Below the pieces are notes generated by a model. That model did not search any database, was not told the DNA's origin, and saw nothing but the letters and a program-made list of their open reading frames with translations. From Setomelanomma holmii (taxonomy: Eukaryota > Ascomycota > Dothideomycetes > Pleosporales > Phaeosphaeriaceae): 15,063 bases of DNA. The position numbers and the translations under genes were made by a program. The stretch spans positions 1 through 15,063 of the forward strand of contig ML978421.1 in NCBI GenBank assembly GCA_010015745.1, in the 5' to 3' direction. The stretch's first letter is position 1, and each line of letters begins with the position of its first letter. Below, piece after piece: positions 1 through 8,538 of the stretch.

Positions 1-63
1 GATGAAGAGGCTGGCTTGACTGATGAAGAGGCTGGCTTGACTGATGAAGAGGCTGGCTTGACC
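1..63. repeat. 21-bp tandem repeat, three copies, coding (SSSVKPA)n linker on the minus strand
   Basis: Positions 1-21, 22-42 and 43-63 are near-identical (one mismatch at base 63), followed by a decayed copy at about 64-84. Read on the minus strand each unit encodes the heptapeptide SSSVKPA within the C-terminal linker of the cellobiose dehydrogenase. The array runs into the window edge, so its true copy number is unknown. Such 21-bp units can gain or lose copies by slippage without breaking the frame. Confidence 0.9.
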
Positions 64-2697
64 GAAGATGTAGGCTTACTCGATGCCGAAGAGGAGCTTC
101 CACCACCGCTGCTGGCTCCAAGAGCGAGGATTTTGGCGGCGGCGTGTTCAGCGATTGTGACGATGTACGAGGTTGGGTTGGTGGTAACGTGGCTGGGACA
201 TGTCAGTAAAGATCAGGTGGGTGGAACATGGAGCCTTACCCAGGGAAGATGGAAGCATCGACGACGTGAATATTGCTTGTGCCGTAGACCTGAGTGTTCA
301 AGTCGACTACGGAAGTCCCGCCGGTAAGACCACTGTCGGTTCCGATCTTGGATGTGCCGATCCAGTGGTTGGCGCGACGGGCACTAGGAGTCTTGGGAAG
401 ACTGGCAACATAATCCTCAACAGTCTGATTAGCCGGAGGCACCTGGAACTCAATCTGGGGGTTCTTCTTGATCGAAGCCATCATGCTCTTGATACCGGCA
501 ATCACGGCACTGGTGTCCGCATCGTTCTGGAGGTAGGGTGCCTTGCTAACAACGATGCTGAGAGCGCCATTGATAGAGAGAGCACCACGCGATGTGCTTC
601 CACGACCAAGGTACTGGCTGATTGTCATGGAATGGGTGTCGTTGGCACCAGGGCCCTCCACACGAGCAGTCCACTGGAGTTGACGGTCGACGCCATCAGA
701 GCCCTTGACGACTTCCCAAGCTAGCGGACCAATGTTCGGAGCTGATTGAGCTAGAATGCCTGAGCGCTTGCTGAGGTAAAGATTCTTGTCAGCCTCAATC
801 GGTGTGTTCCAAGCTGCGTAGAAGTCGTAAAACGAGACATTAGGGTGCCTGATGACGAGATCGGTGTTGGTGTGGTCGTCCAAGTTCTGACCGACAGGCA
901 AATTGATCCAGCTTGAATCACTGATCATGCTAGGACCGTCTTGCACGCTGTTCTTGACCACGGTCAATTGGTCCTTGGGTCCAATCCCACTGCGGAAGAG
1001 AACCTTGGAGGATCCGAAAGTTCCTGCGGAAAGAATGACACGACCACCAGGGTTGAGTTTGACAGTGCCACAGTAGCCACTCTCGAGCTCAACGCCAGTA
1101 GCAACACCGCCAGTTCGAACAACACGGCGAGCCATGGTGTTCATAAGGAGCTTGAAGTTCTTCCTTGCCAAAGCGGTAGGCAAATAAGCACCAAGAGGAC
1201 CCTGTCTCTGACCATTCTCGTACATGAAAGGAGGGTGCGTGTAGACGCGGTTCTTCGAGTTCTGCTGATCGTTCGCAACAAGCTCCTTCCAGCCATCGGC
1301 ACCAAGGGCACCTGATAGGACATCGAAGCCTTCTTGTTTGTAACGCTTGCCGTCCATTGAGGGAGTGTCGGTACCAGGAATGCGCTTGAATACTCGATCG
1401 ATGGCGGGCTTGACATCAGCCGACTTCCAGCCAGTTGGGAAGTTGTAGTCAAAGTCAACGTCGACGGGCTTCCACCACAGGGCAGCGTTAACGGCAGCAC
1501 CTCCACCAAGGACACATCCTGCCATCTGGTCAATATCTCTGCAAGCCACACCAGCGGAATCAACCCAGATCTGGTTGCAAAGACCCGGGACATCAAAGCG
1601 AGTGAGATTGTTGCTCGTCACCCAATCAGGTCCCATGGTTCCTCCGAAGCGGGCCAATGATGGCGGGCCCTTTTCGAGCAACAGAACGCTCTTGCCAGAC
1701 TCCGAGAGCTTATCAGCAACGGGAATACCACCGGCACCGCCACCAATGACGATGTAGTCGTAAGACTCAGTAGGGGCAGGCGAGCCAACGCAGGCTACTG
1801 GACCGGTCGGTGTAGGGGTCGAAGAAGATACAGGAGCGCCAGGGGTGGATGTAGGAGTGCCAGATCCGAGTTTGACCCAGTCGGTATACTTTGCGTTTCT
1901 TGCAGATGCGACCGGAGCGCCAAATTGAGATTGGCCCTTGTCGTGTTGCACCCAAGTGCCTGAGAAGACCTGGCTATGCTGGGCCCAACCAATGACCTGC
2001 ACCTCCGAAGTGGGCACCTGTGAGTTTTCTGCGCCGTTCTGGTTCCAGATCCAGCACCATTGGCATCGGTAGATCAATTCGAAACTGGTATCAGAGACAC
2101 TATGTGAGATTTGGGTGATCGTGGCATTTCCAGTATAATCGTCTGGCACGACGTAACCGCTGAAAATCATTAGCGTGAAGTGCTGGGAGCTTGCTTCGAT
2201 CGTAACTTACGGCGCCCAGACGAATTTGGTGACTACATCAGTACCACTTGGCCATGCAACAAGGAGGAGCGAATTGGGCATACCACCATAATGGCTCACA
2301 CCGGACCATCCTTGCCTGGCGGAAAGCGAGCCTTTCTGCCTAATGTCAAAATACTGTAGGGCTATGCGGATGCCCTTCTTGTCTTACAATATAGCCAATG
2401 TATTCATCGTTGCTTCCAGTCGGCTCCCCGGGCAGGGCATAACCCCACTCAAAGCCTCCAGCAGTCTGGTCTGAGCTGACTTGCTGTCGCCTGGTAATGT
2501 CAGCCAAGAACCCATGAAGGGCGTGCACGACCTACCAGAATGTGATACCGGTTCCAGGATCGGTGTAATTGTCTTGAGCAAGAGCGATTGGAGCAACTTT
2601 GTATGTCAGTGAAGATCTAATTGACGATTCTTGATTATAGCGACGTACAAAGAGCGGATAGCAGCGAAGCTGCCTTCAAGACAGCGAAACCCTTCAT
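1..2697 (-). CDS. Cellobiose dehydrogenase (AA8 cytochrome + AA3_1 GMC flavodehydrogenase), 3' end beyond window
   Basis: Secreted haemoflavoenzyme that oxidises cellobiose to its lactone and donates electrons to lytic polysaccharide monooxygenases. Six exons seen: 2697-2649, 2596-2536, 2490-2388, 2335-2211, 2159-240 and 192-1. All five introns (45-52 bp) are GT-AG and the frame stays open for 816 codons. Residues 1-24 are a signal peptide ending ALAQ. The cytochrome domain (about 25-210) starts YTDPGTGITFW; likely haem ligands are Met90 (GGMPN) and His185 (QHDKG), with the CxxC pair at 145/148. A Ser/Thr/Pro linker leads to the dehydrogenase domain at about 246, with FAD-binding VIGGGAGG. 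Likely catalytic pair: His711 (NHWIGT) and Asn758 (HVTTNP), the latter visible only after removing the 193-239 intron. From about residue 778 a Ser-rich linker with (SSSVKPA) repeats runs off the window. In ascomycetes such a tail often carries a CBM1 domain; that is inference. The start has good context (CAAGATG) and a TATA box about 100 bp upstream. Confidence 0.95.
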
Positions 2698-2797
2698 CTT
2701 GGAGATGGTATACCGGCAGTCGTGGGGTAGGTGAGATACCGGCCAACGAGACGCACAACAACCTCGAGCTCTGCAACCATGCTGGCGGCAATGAAGA

Positions 2798-2806
2798 TAT
2801 TATATA
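2798..2806 (-). promoter_or_regulatory. TATA box of the cellobiose dehydrogenase gene
   Basis: Minus-strand TATATAATA lies about 100 bp upstream of the ATG at 2697, a common fungal TATA-to-start distance. The assignment rests on sequence and position only. Confidence 0.5.
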
Positions 2807-2956
2807 CGCTTCAATTTACCCTAGACTCAGTCGGAAACTTGAAGGTACCTGGGGCTGAACCCAATTAGTCCAGACATCGCATGGAGTTCTTCCATCCGGC
2901 GACGGCAGAAAGGCACCTTCAACCAGGTACACCACATGCAGCCTTGCAGCGCGCTC

Positions 2957-3041
2957 CTAGCCGAAAGGCCTGATGATCATAAAGAAGGACGCCATTGGTC
3001 GCATCGAATGCAAAAAACGTCTGGCAGAAATTCAAGGCTAG
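2957..3041. promoter_or_regulatory. Candidate XlnR/XYR1-type cores in the shared CDH-LPMO upstream region
   Basis: Two GGCTAG hexamers fit the GGCTAR core recognised by the (hemi)cellulase activator XlnR/XYR1: one on the minus strand at 2957-2962 and one on the plus strand at 3036-3041. A CCAAT pentamer lies between them on the minus strand (2994-2998) and another at 2861-2865 on the plus strand. A CreA-like CTGGGG occurs at 2849-2854. Hexamers this short arise often by chance, so these are candidates only. Confidence 0.3.
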
Positions 3042-3859
3042 ACGTTAATATGCAGAAACAATGGCGACAGGGATGATTGATTGATGTATATTGATGAAGG
3101 ACGGGGTACAAGGCTCATTTGCCGTCAGCCATAGCTCAGCAGGCGCGCCTTTCCCTGTTGCAGCTTCCCCACACTCGCTAAGATGCCTGAAACCGGTTTG
3201 GCGGTCACGATGGCGTGAGGAACGTCACCCAAACATCCGCCCCCAGAGAGCCTCCCAAACACATCATCTGCACCACGACATCCTTCTGGAATTTCCACCA
3301 TCGCGTGCCTCGATGCTTGCGTATGTCTCGGCGTGCCTCGGCTCTGCTTTCGCGCCGCACAACCGCAAGCCTGCCCGAAATGAAGGCTGGCCTCGCCAGC
3401 GAGCACGTTTCATGGATTGAAACATCTCGACAAGCTATAGAAAGCAATATAATATATTGCATGGTCCTGTCGCCTCCCATTTCATCAGTCGTGAAGGTTG
3501 TGTCACCAACGACCAACGCTGCCAGATTCAGTCCAACCACCGGCAGTCGTCCTCTGCCCAACGTTGTGGCGGTAGCCTTTGCGGCTCAATCCGCTTCCTG
3601 GCATTATGCCATGAAACTGCTTACAGGTGTACCACGCGACTACGCTGTTTTTTCATACCCGAAATAGAGCAAGCTCGCATTCGAGCTGGCACGGTCTCTG
3701 CAATGGCTGAGTCCCTCAGCCTCATCTACATGACGGCGATTTGAAACAAAACCGCCATGCGAATGTTCAATCCACAAGCGCCGCACAAGAAAAGACTGCC
3801 TTTCGAGAAGTCGATGTGTACTAACGTGCTTCTAGTGTCACTTCTCATATGATTACTCA

Positions 3860-3974
3860 CACGTGCTCGAGGTCCCCAACCTGAATTTCGGTGGCGCACT
3901 ACTATATCACGACGGATTCAAGCGGGCCACGAGCACTTGATCAGGTGGCAGTACACTGACCAGGCACACACGTG
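3860..3974 (+). promoter_or_regulatory. Pair of CACGTG E-boxes upstream of the AA9 gene
   Basis: The same 10-mer CACACGTGCT occurs at 3858-3867 and 3967-3976, giving CACGTG cores at 3860-3865 and 3969-3974, 109 bp apart and roughly 250 and 140 bp upstream of the LPMO start. CACGTG is the classic target of bHLH factors. Binding is inferred from the motif only. Confidence 0.35.
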
Positions 3975-4056
3975 CTGCATGCGTGCAATTTGGGTGCGCT
4001 ATCAATATCTCCGCACCCGATGCGGAAAGAGCGAGGGAAAGCACAACTGCAGCAGC

Positions 4057-4063
4057 TTATAGA
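4057..4063 (+). promoter_or_regulatory. Possible TATA-like element of the AA9 gene
   Basis: TTATAGA lies 50-56 bp before the ATG at 4113. It is a weak match, listed because no better TATA box occurs in the preceding 150 bp. Confidence 0.25.
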
Positions 4064-4112
4064 TCCGCCACTGCGCAGCGGCTCACTGGTAGCGCAAGTA
4101 TCATTGTACGAG

Positions 4113-5201
4113 ATGAAGACTTCCATTATCACATCGATACTGCTTACTACTAGTGCCTCGGCACATACCATCTTTACACAGCTCTATGTCAATGGCGTAG
4201 GCCAGGGCCATACCAAAGGTGTTCGGGTTCCAGTACGGTTCTCCATCAGCTTTCGAGTTTACGTTGCCCATACTAACAACACGACAGACATATGACGGGT
4301 ATGCACCGAACTTTCTCCTTTCACGACAGCAATATTGACATCCACAAGACCCATTCAGGACGTGACGTCCAATGATATTATCTGCAATGGAGGGTAGGCA
4401 ACAACGATGCACCCCAGAGACACTATATTGAAGTGCCTTTAGGCTTAATCCGCTAAACACACCGCTACCAAAAGACATCATCAACGTAAGCCGGCCCCGC
4501 TTATGCACATTATTCTCCACACGCCACACGGCGCCACGCGAACATGGCTGATGGCACGGCAGGTCAAAGCTGGGGACAAGCTTTCAGCGGAGTGGCACCA
4601 CACTCTCGACTCAACGCCGGAGACTGACAAGTCGGATCCGATCGACCCAGGACATCTGGGGCCGATTATGGTCTATCTGGCGAAGGTCGATAGTGCATTG
4701 ACGACCACAGTCACTGACCTCAAGTGCAAGTGTGCCAAAAGCCGCGATAAAGGGGAAAGACTGACGATCAACGCAGGGTTCAAGATCTATGAAGATGGCT
4801 TGGATGCCAATGGCGAATGGGCTGTGACTCGGCTGTACAACAACAAGGGCAAGGTTGACTTCGTATTGCCTTCTTGTGTTCCGGCTGGGCAGTAAGTCAT
4901 CCTCATCAGTGAGTATTGCATTCGCAGCTGACAGGCCTCTAGATATCTGCTTCGTGCTGAGCTGATTGCCCTCCATGCTGCTTCCAATTACCCAGGAGCA
5001 CAGTTTTACATGGAATGTGCGCAGATCAATGTTGCAGCGTCAAGTGCTGCTCGGCGCCATCTTGCCCCTCGCGCTTTCAGCCCGAATTATGTTAGCTTTC
5101 CGGGTGCCTACACAGGAACTGACCCAGGCGTCAAGTTTCAATTGTACTGGCCGAAGCCGACCAACTACACCATACCTGGACCAAGGCCTCTGGTCTGTTG
5201 A
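4113..5201 (+). CDS. AA9 lytic polysaccharide monooxygenase (former GH61), single domain
   Basis: Secreted copper enzyme that cleaves cellulose chains oxidatively. Seven exons: 4113-4232, 4288-4298, 4349-4393, 4443-4485, 4563-4725, 4777-4891 and 4943-5201, giving 251 residues. Signal peptide 1-17 ends SASA, leaving His18 as the N-terminal copper ligand (HTIFTQLYVNG). The second histidine ligand is in AEWHHTL (85/86) and the axial Tyr188 is in QFYMECAQINV. Other family blocks: TYDGPIQDVTSNDIICNGG, DPGHLGPIMVYLAKV, TDLKWFKIYEDG and a C-terminal YTIPGP. There is no CBM1 or linker; the protein ends at the AA9 fold. Exon 2 has only 11 nt, and the intron at 4726-4776 uses a GC donor. The gene faces the cellobiose dehydrogenase, its likely electron donor. 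Substrate and regioselectivity (C1 or C4) cannot be read here. Confidence 0.95.
4726..4776 (+). other. GC-AG intron in the AA9 gene, in frame and without stops
   Basis: The donor reads T|GCAAGT, the usual strong consensus of GC-AG introns, with a CTGAC branch site and acceptor CGCAG. Its 51 nt equal 17 codons without a stop, so unspliced mRNA stays in frame. Splicing restores the conserved TDLKWFKIYEDG block, with the Trp128 codon split across the junction. The nearby GT dinucleotides at 4724 and 4730 would shift the frame and hit an early stop. Confidence 0.85.
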
Positions 5202-5594
5202 TCGCTCAGGGAACTCATGGTAGATGTCAGCTATGTTGTTGGAGACGATGTGGTTCATTGCGGGAGGTGGCACCAACATCTTGCGAGAGTAGTCAGAACA
5301 TGGAGAAATGAAATTGCATCTTCCTCCATCTTGAACGTAGAAACCATGCATGTTCACATAAAAGCACCTCTGCCCCGCAAGTTGGCAATTGCACGTGTGA
5401 TGTGCTGATCTGCAGGAATACCTGCACCTGAACTCCACGTCTAACCTCCCTCCCACCAACACCAACAATTCCACAGCCACGAGTCTCCGCACCAAGGCAC
5501 TACCGAAGTCAACGCCACACCACTGTCCCAGCACTTTGGAAGAACACACTGCAATCTACACTCCCGCCGCTTCGCTGATCCCGGCGTACCAAAC
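5202..5594 (+). other. Intergenic region between the AA9 gene and the next plus-strand gene
   Basis: 393 bp with no supported gene. It should hold the 3' end of the AA9 transcript and the promoter and leader of the gene starting at 5595. The second half (about 5420-5580) is rich in C and A, typical of a fungal 5' leader. No TATA box stands out. Confidence 0.5.
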
Positions 5595-6412
5595 ATGCAC
5601 GACGAACGTGAGTTACCCAGATCTTCAATTACGCCCCACGTATCCACACTCCATAGCATGCGCCAGCTTGCGCGAAAATGCTGGGTACACGCTCGCATGA
5701 AAGCTTCGCTCGACTGTGGAAAACCCACCCTCGCTCTTATGCGCAGCTTCCATGCTCCAAATCGCCCAATCCCAACCTCACAACCCACCCTCCACACCAT
5801 CCGTGTTACACCTGCTAACATAACCACACAACAGATCCCCACCCCCTCCTCGCCCAAGTTCCCCTCACTATATCTCCCTTCCTATCCCTCCCAACCTCCG
5901 TGCCCTTGCCATACTCCTACAAAACGCTCCCCAGCACCCTCCCGCCTTCAATCCTGCAATCCTCACCACAAAACACCTCCCAAACCACCAACGCCACGGC
6001 CGAAGCACCCCAACAGCAACCAGCATACGTCCAATCCACCTCGGGCACAATCGCAACACCAGACACCATTCTGACAAGCTGTCTCGCGCTGCAACAACAT
6101 CTCCAAAAACTCGAAGCCGAGGCGCGTCAGACGCTGAGAGGATGGGAGGAGCGCAGACAAGCGGAGGATTTAGCGGAGAAGAGGCGGGTTGCGCCGGGGT
6201 GGTTGGATAGTGGGGTGCATATTATAAAACCAGACGAGGAGATGGTGGATGCTGGGACGAGTGCTACTGGGGGTATTGAGGCAACTGGAGGGGGTGGTGG
6301 AGGACAAGCACAAGCACAGGTTGAGAATATAATGGATGACGATCCGCAGAAACGGCAGCAAGAGAGGGCGGGGGAGCAGTTGGATCGTGTATTTGGCGGC
6401 TTAAAGGTCTAA
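5595..6412 (+). CDS. Conserved-looking small fungal protein of unknown function, two exons
   Basis: I do not recognise the family. Proposed exons are 5595-5607 (13 nt, MHDE plus one base) and 5835-6412, giving 196 residues. The 227-bp intron has donor CGTGAGT, branch GCTAACA and acceptor CAACAG, but is much longer than the others here. The first third (to about residue 75) is rich in Pro, Ser, Gln and Thr. Residues 83-129 look like a real conserved core: a helical, coiled-coil-like stretch (LQKLEAEARQTLRGWEERR) running into APGWLDSG. A Gly/Gln run follows, then a charged tail ending FGGLKV. The reading frame is firm from about 5960 on. The N-terminus is doubtful, because frames between 5835 and 5960 look mixed. 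No in-frame ATG precedes the core inside exon 2, so an upstream exon is needed. Confidence 0.6.
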
Positions 6413-6754
6413 AGTCATACCTTTTCCTTTCGCATTGCATTGCTTTGGCAGGGTCATAGGCGTTAACATGATACTACTAGTTCATGAAGCATGAATCACG
6501 AATACAAAAGACATCAATTGCGACCAGTCGCGACTACAGTATATTAATTGATCAAATGTAGAGCTACACGCTATATCATGTAGAGCCACCCAGGCCCAGA
6601 ACGCTTTCTTTGCCTTGTAGTCCGTCCAGGCGAAACCTTCATCCGCGATGCGGCATTACAAACATACGGGAGAGAAAGAAGGGGAATCTCGAAGGAAGAA
6701 TATCGAACGCCGTGCTACAGAGAGTGCGCTCCCACTTGGTCCTGCACACGACTC
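6413..6754. other. Intergenic region between convergent genes (3' ends)
   Basis: 342 bp between the stop at 6412 (plus) and the septin stop at 6755 (minus), expected to hold both 3' UTRs. The stretch around 6460-6590 is AT-rich and includes a 12-bp near-direct repeat (6556-6567 and 6578-6589, one mismatch). I see no gene or clear terminator. Confidence 0.5.
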
Positions 6755-8148
6755 TTAACGGCGTCCGTGCGAGCGGTTGATGCTGCCCTGGAGCGAGTCG
6801 ACTTCTGTCTCGAGGCGCTTAATCTCTGCGTGGCTGGCCTCGAGATCCTTGTTCAGGCGGTCTCGCTCTGCTATGAGCTTTTGCTCCCACTGCCTGAACC
6901 GTTGCTCCTCGACCTTAACCTGCTCAGTGAAGCGCTTGCGCAGGGCCTCTTCCTCCTCCTTGAACTTGGGGTTGTCTAGCTTTCGTGGGCGGGCCTCGCC
7001 AAACTTCCTGGTCTCCATCTGCTGCGCCCTATAAGCCTCGTAGTGATTTTCCTCGGTAGTGTGGATGAGGTCAAGCATATGTGTGCGGATCAGGATAGCG
7101 CGGAGCTTCTTGAAGTCGCAGTGCTCCTCGTTCTCGACCTCGGCGACACCCCAGGCATATTGGCGACCCTTGACAGTGCGGCCGTCGTTGGTCTGGACAT
7201 CCTTCTCGGATCCTATCACAGAGAAGGGCATGGCCTCGATCAGGCCACGGGCGTGCTGCATAGCGGCAGCGTCATCGTCCTCGAGCGGTGGGGTGTAGAT
7301 CTTGATGCCTTGGGCGTCAATCACCTGGCGTACCTGCGGAATGTCAGCATGTCACGGGAGTGGTCAAATGGACGGATGCGTACCCGCTGCTTGAACTTGA
7401 ACAAATCTGCAGGGCTCAAAGTATCGGCCTTGGCGACAACGGGGATCAGGTTGACGCGTGTGCACAGCTTCTTCATAACCTCAATGTCTAGTGGCTTGAG
7501 GGTGTGACCGGTGGGGCGAATGAAGTACAGGCAGGCGTGAACACGGAGGTCGATCTTGTCGGTACGGCGCGGCTGCTGCTCCTGCAGCATGTACGACTCA
7601 TGCTGGTCGTCGAGAAACTCGATGATGGGTTGCCACGAGTCGCGGTTGTTCACGTAGTCACCGAAGCCAGGGGTGTCAATGACGGTAAGGCGGACTAGGA
7701 GCTGTCAGCATAACGATCAACGGCCGCCATCGGATCATGTACCCTTGAAGAATTTCTCCTCGAGCTCGGCCTTGGTAATCTCAATCTCGACGGTCTTGTC
7801 CATCTGCTTGTGGTGTCGTCGCTTGTGGTCGGCGTAGTTCTTGATGGTGGTGGAGAAGAGGGTGTTAATGAAGGTCGTCTTTCCGAGGCCAGACTCGCCA
7901 GCAACCTGTAGAGGTTAGCAATGCCAGCACTTTATCCAGACAATGCTCCGTACCATGATGGTGAAGGCTGCACCGCGCTTTGCAACAATCTTGTGCCTGT
8001 GCTACGTTAGGCCAGTGGAGGCGTGTCCCATCAAGGGCGCATACCTCTGGTTGGGCAGCTGCAATCATTTGTTAGCATCATGCCAGAGGCACTCCAAAAT
8101 AGGTATACGCACATTGGCAATGCCAATTGGGGACAGGTTCTCGGCCAT
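6755..8148 (-). CDS. cdc12: Septin of the Cdc12/AspC type
   Basis: GTP-binding filament protein of the cell cortex that assembles with other septins at septa, hyphal tips and branch sites. Six exons: 8148-8113, 8058-8045, 7996-7954, 7905-7743, 7694-7384 and 7333-6755, giving 381 residues. All five introns (48-54 bp) are GT-AG. The N-terminus MAENLSPIGIANLPNQRHK is the AspC signature. A short polybasic stretch (HKIVAKR, 18-24) precedes the P-loop AGESGLGKT (33-41); G3 is DTPG (92-95) and G4 is AKAD (173-176). The septin unique element lies around 245-280, and a coiled coil spans about 314-372, as expected for the Cdc12 group. Exon 2 is a 14-nt micro-exon (LPNQ plus two bases of Arg). The gene is divergent from Pwp2 with 390 bp between starts. 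Start context CACCATGG is strong. The Cdc12 assignment over Cdc3 or Cdc11 rests on the recalled N-terminus and on length. Confidence 0.95.
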
Positions 8149-8538
8149 GGTGCTGTCTGCGCGGAGGCTACTGCGTGTCTACGGGGGCTGCCCTGGGGTT
8201 AGCTCGACAGTCTCGACAATTGTAGTCGCGCAGAGCAAACTGACAGAGGAGCGTGCAAGGAGCAGTGTGTCAGGCGTCAGGGTGCGGGCGCCGTGGTGGT
8301 GTGCGTGGAGGAGACGTGGTGTCGCTGGTGTTGCTGGACAATTTGGGTCCCCTTTCTGCACGTCGCCCATTCGGCAGGCACGGTCCCTGGACGGGGAAAC
8401 CGCGCTAGCGACCGACAAGTGCGCGCCGCCCATCGCACTACTGAAGCTCGGGCCAGAATCTCGAAAAAGTTCGAGATGCCATCACTGTCGACGCCCCGCC
8501 GCCATGCAGCAACAACACTGACTGCCTAGTACTGCAAC
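8149..8538. promoter_or_regulatory. Shared upstream region of septin (minus) and Pwp2 (plus)
   Basis: 390 bp between two divergent start codons. There is no evident TATA box for either gene, as is usual for housekeeping promoters. An 8-bp perfect inverted repeat (ATCTCGAA, 4-nt spacer, TTCGAGAT; 8458-8477) sits about 60 bp before the Pwp2 start. A 192-codon plus-strand ORF running 7943-8521 overlaps septin exons antisense and is judged a shadow. Confidence 0.5.

Larger units (their letters stand above)
2698..4112. other. Divergent intergenic region of 1.4 kb, no credible gene
   Basis: This stretch separates the start codons of the cellobiose dehydrogenase (minus) and the AA9 enzyme (plus). 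Several ORFs of 90-150 codons lie between 3091 and 3744 on both strands, but they overlap each other, match no family I know and lack convincing splice structure. I read the stretch as upstream regulatory DNA. It holds a minus-strand TATA box near 2800, XlnR-like cores near 3000, a 17-bp AT-rich near-palindrome at 3444-3460, two E-boxes at 3860 and 3969, and a weak TATA-like element at 4057. Confidence 0.6.

Noticed and set aside
1..63. CRISPR-like direct repeats (also at 14054-14113 and 14969-15020)
   Set aside because: The units are contiguous tandem or too few copies, with no regular unique spacers, and the DNA is fungal nuclear.
200..724. 174-codon plus-strand ORF opposite the cellobiose dehydrogenase
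   Set aside because: It is antisense to conserved dehydrogenase codons and spans a real CDH intron; it has no family features. The same applies to 941-1315 (plus), 1575-1757 (plus) and 1141-1596 (minus).
3091..3744. Several overlapping ORFs of 90-150 codons on both strands in the CDH-LPMO intergenic region
   Set aside because: They conflict with each other, match no domain I recognise, and show no supporting splice sites or start context. A small unknown gene cannot be fully excluded.
5595..6074. Unspliced 159-codon reading from the ATG at 5595
   Set aside because: It reads through a good intron and in the wrong frame across the conserved helical core, ending in Pro/His/Asn-rich translation of C-rich DNA.
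7043..7507. 154-codon plus-strand ORF opposite septin
   Set aside because: It is antisense to highly conserved GTPase codons; the other plus-strand ORFs in 6767-7298 are shadows of the coiled-coil region.
7943..8521. 192-codon plus-strand ORF across the septin 5' end and the septin-Pwp2 promoter
   Set aside because: It is antisense to septin exons 1-3 and their introns; composition and lack of homology point to a shadow.
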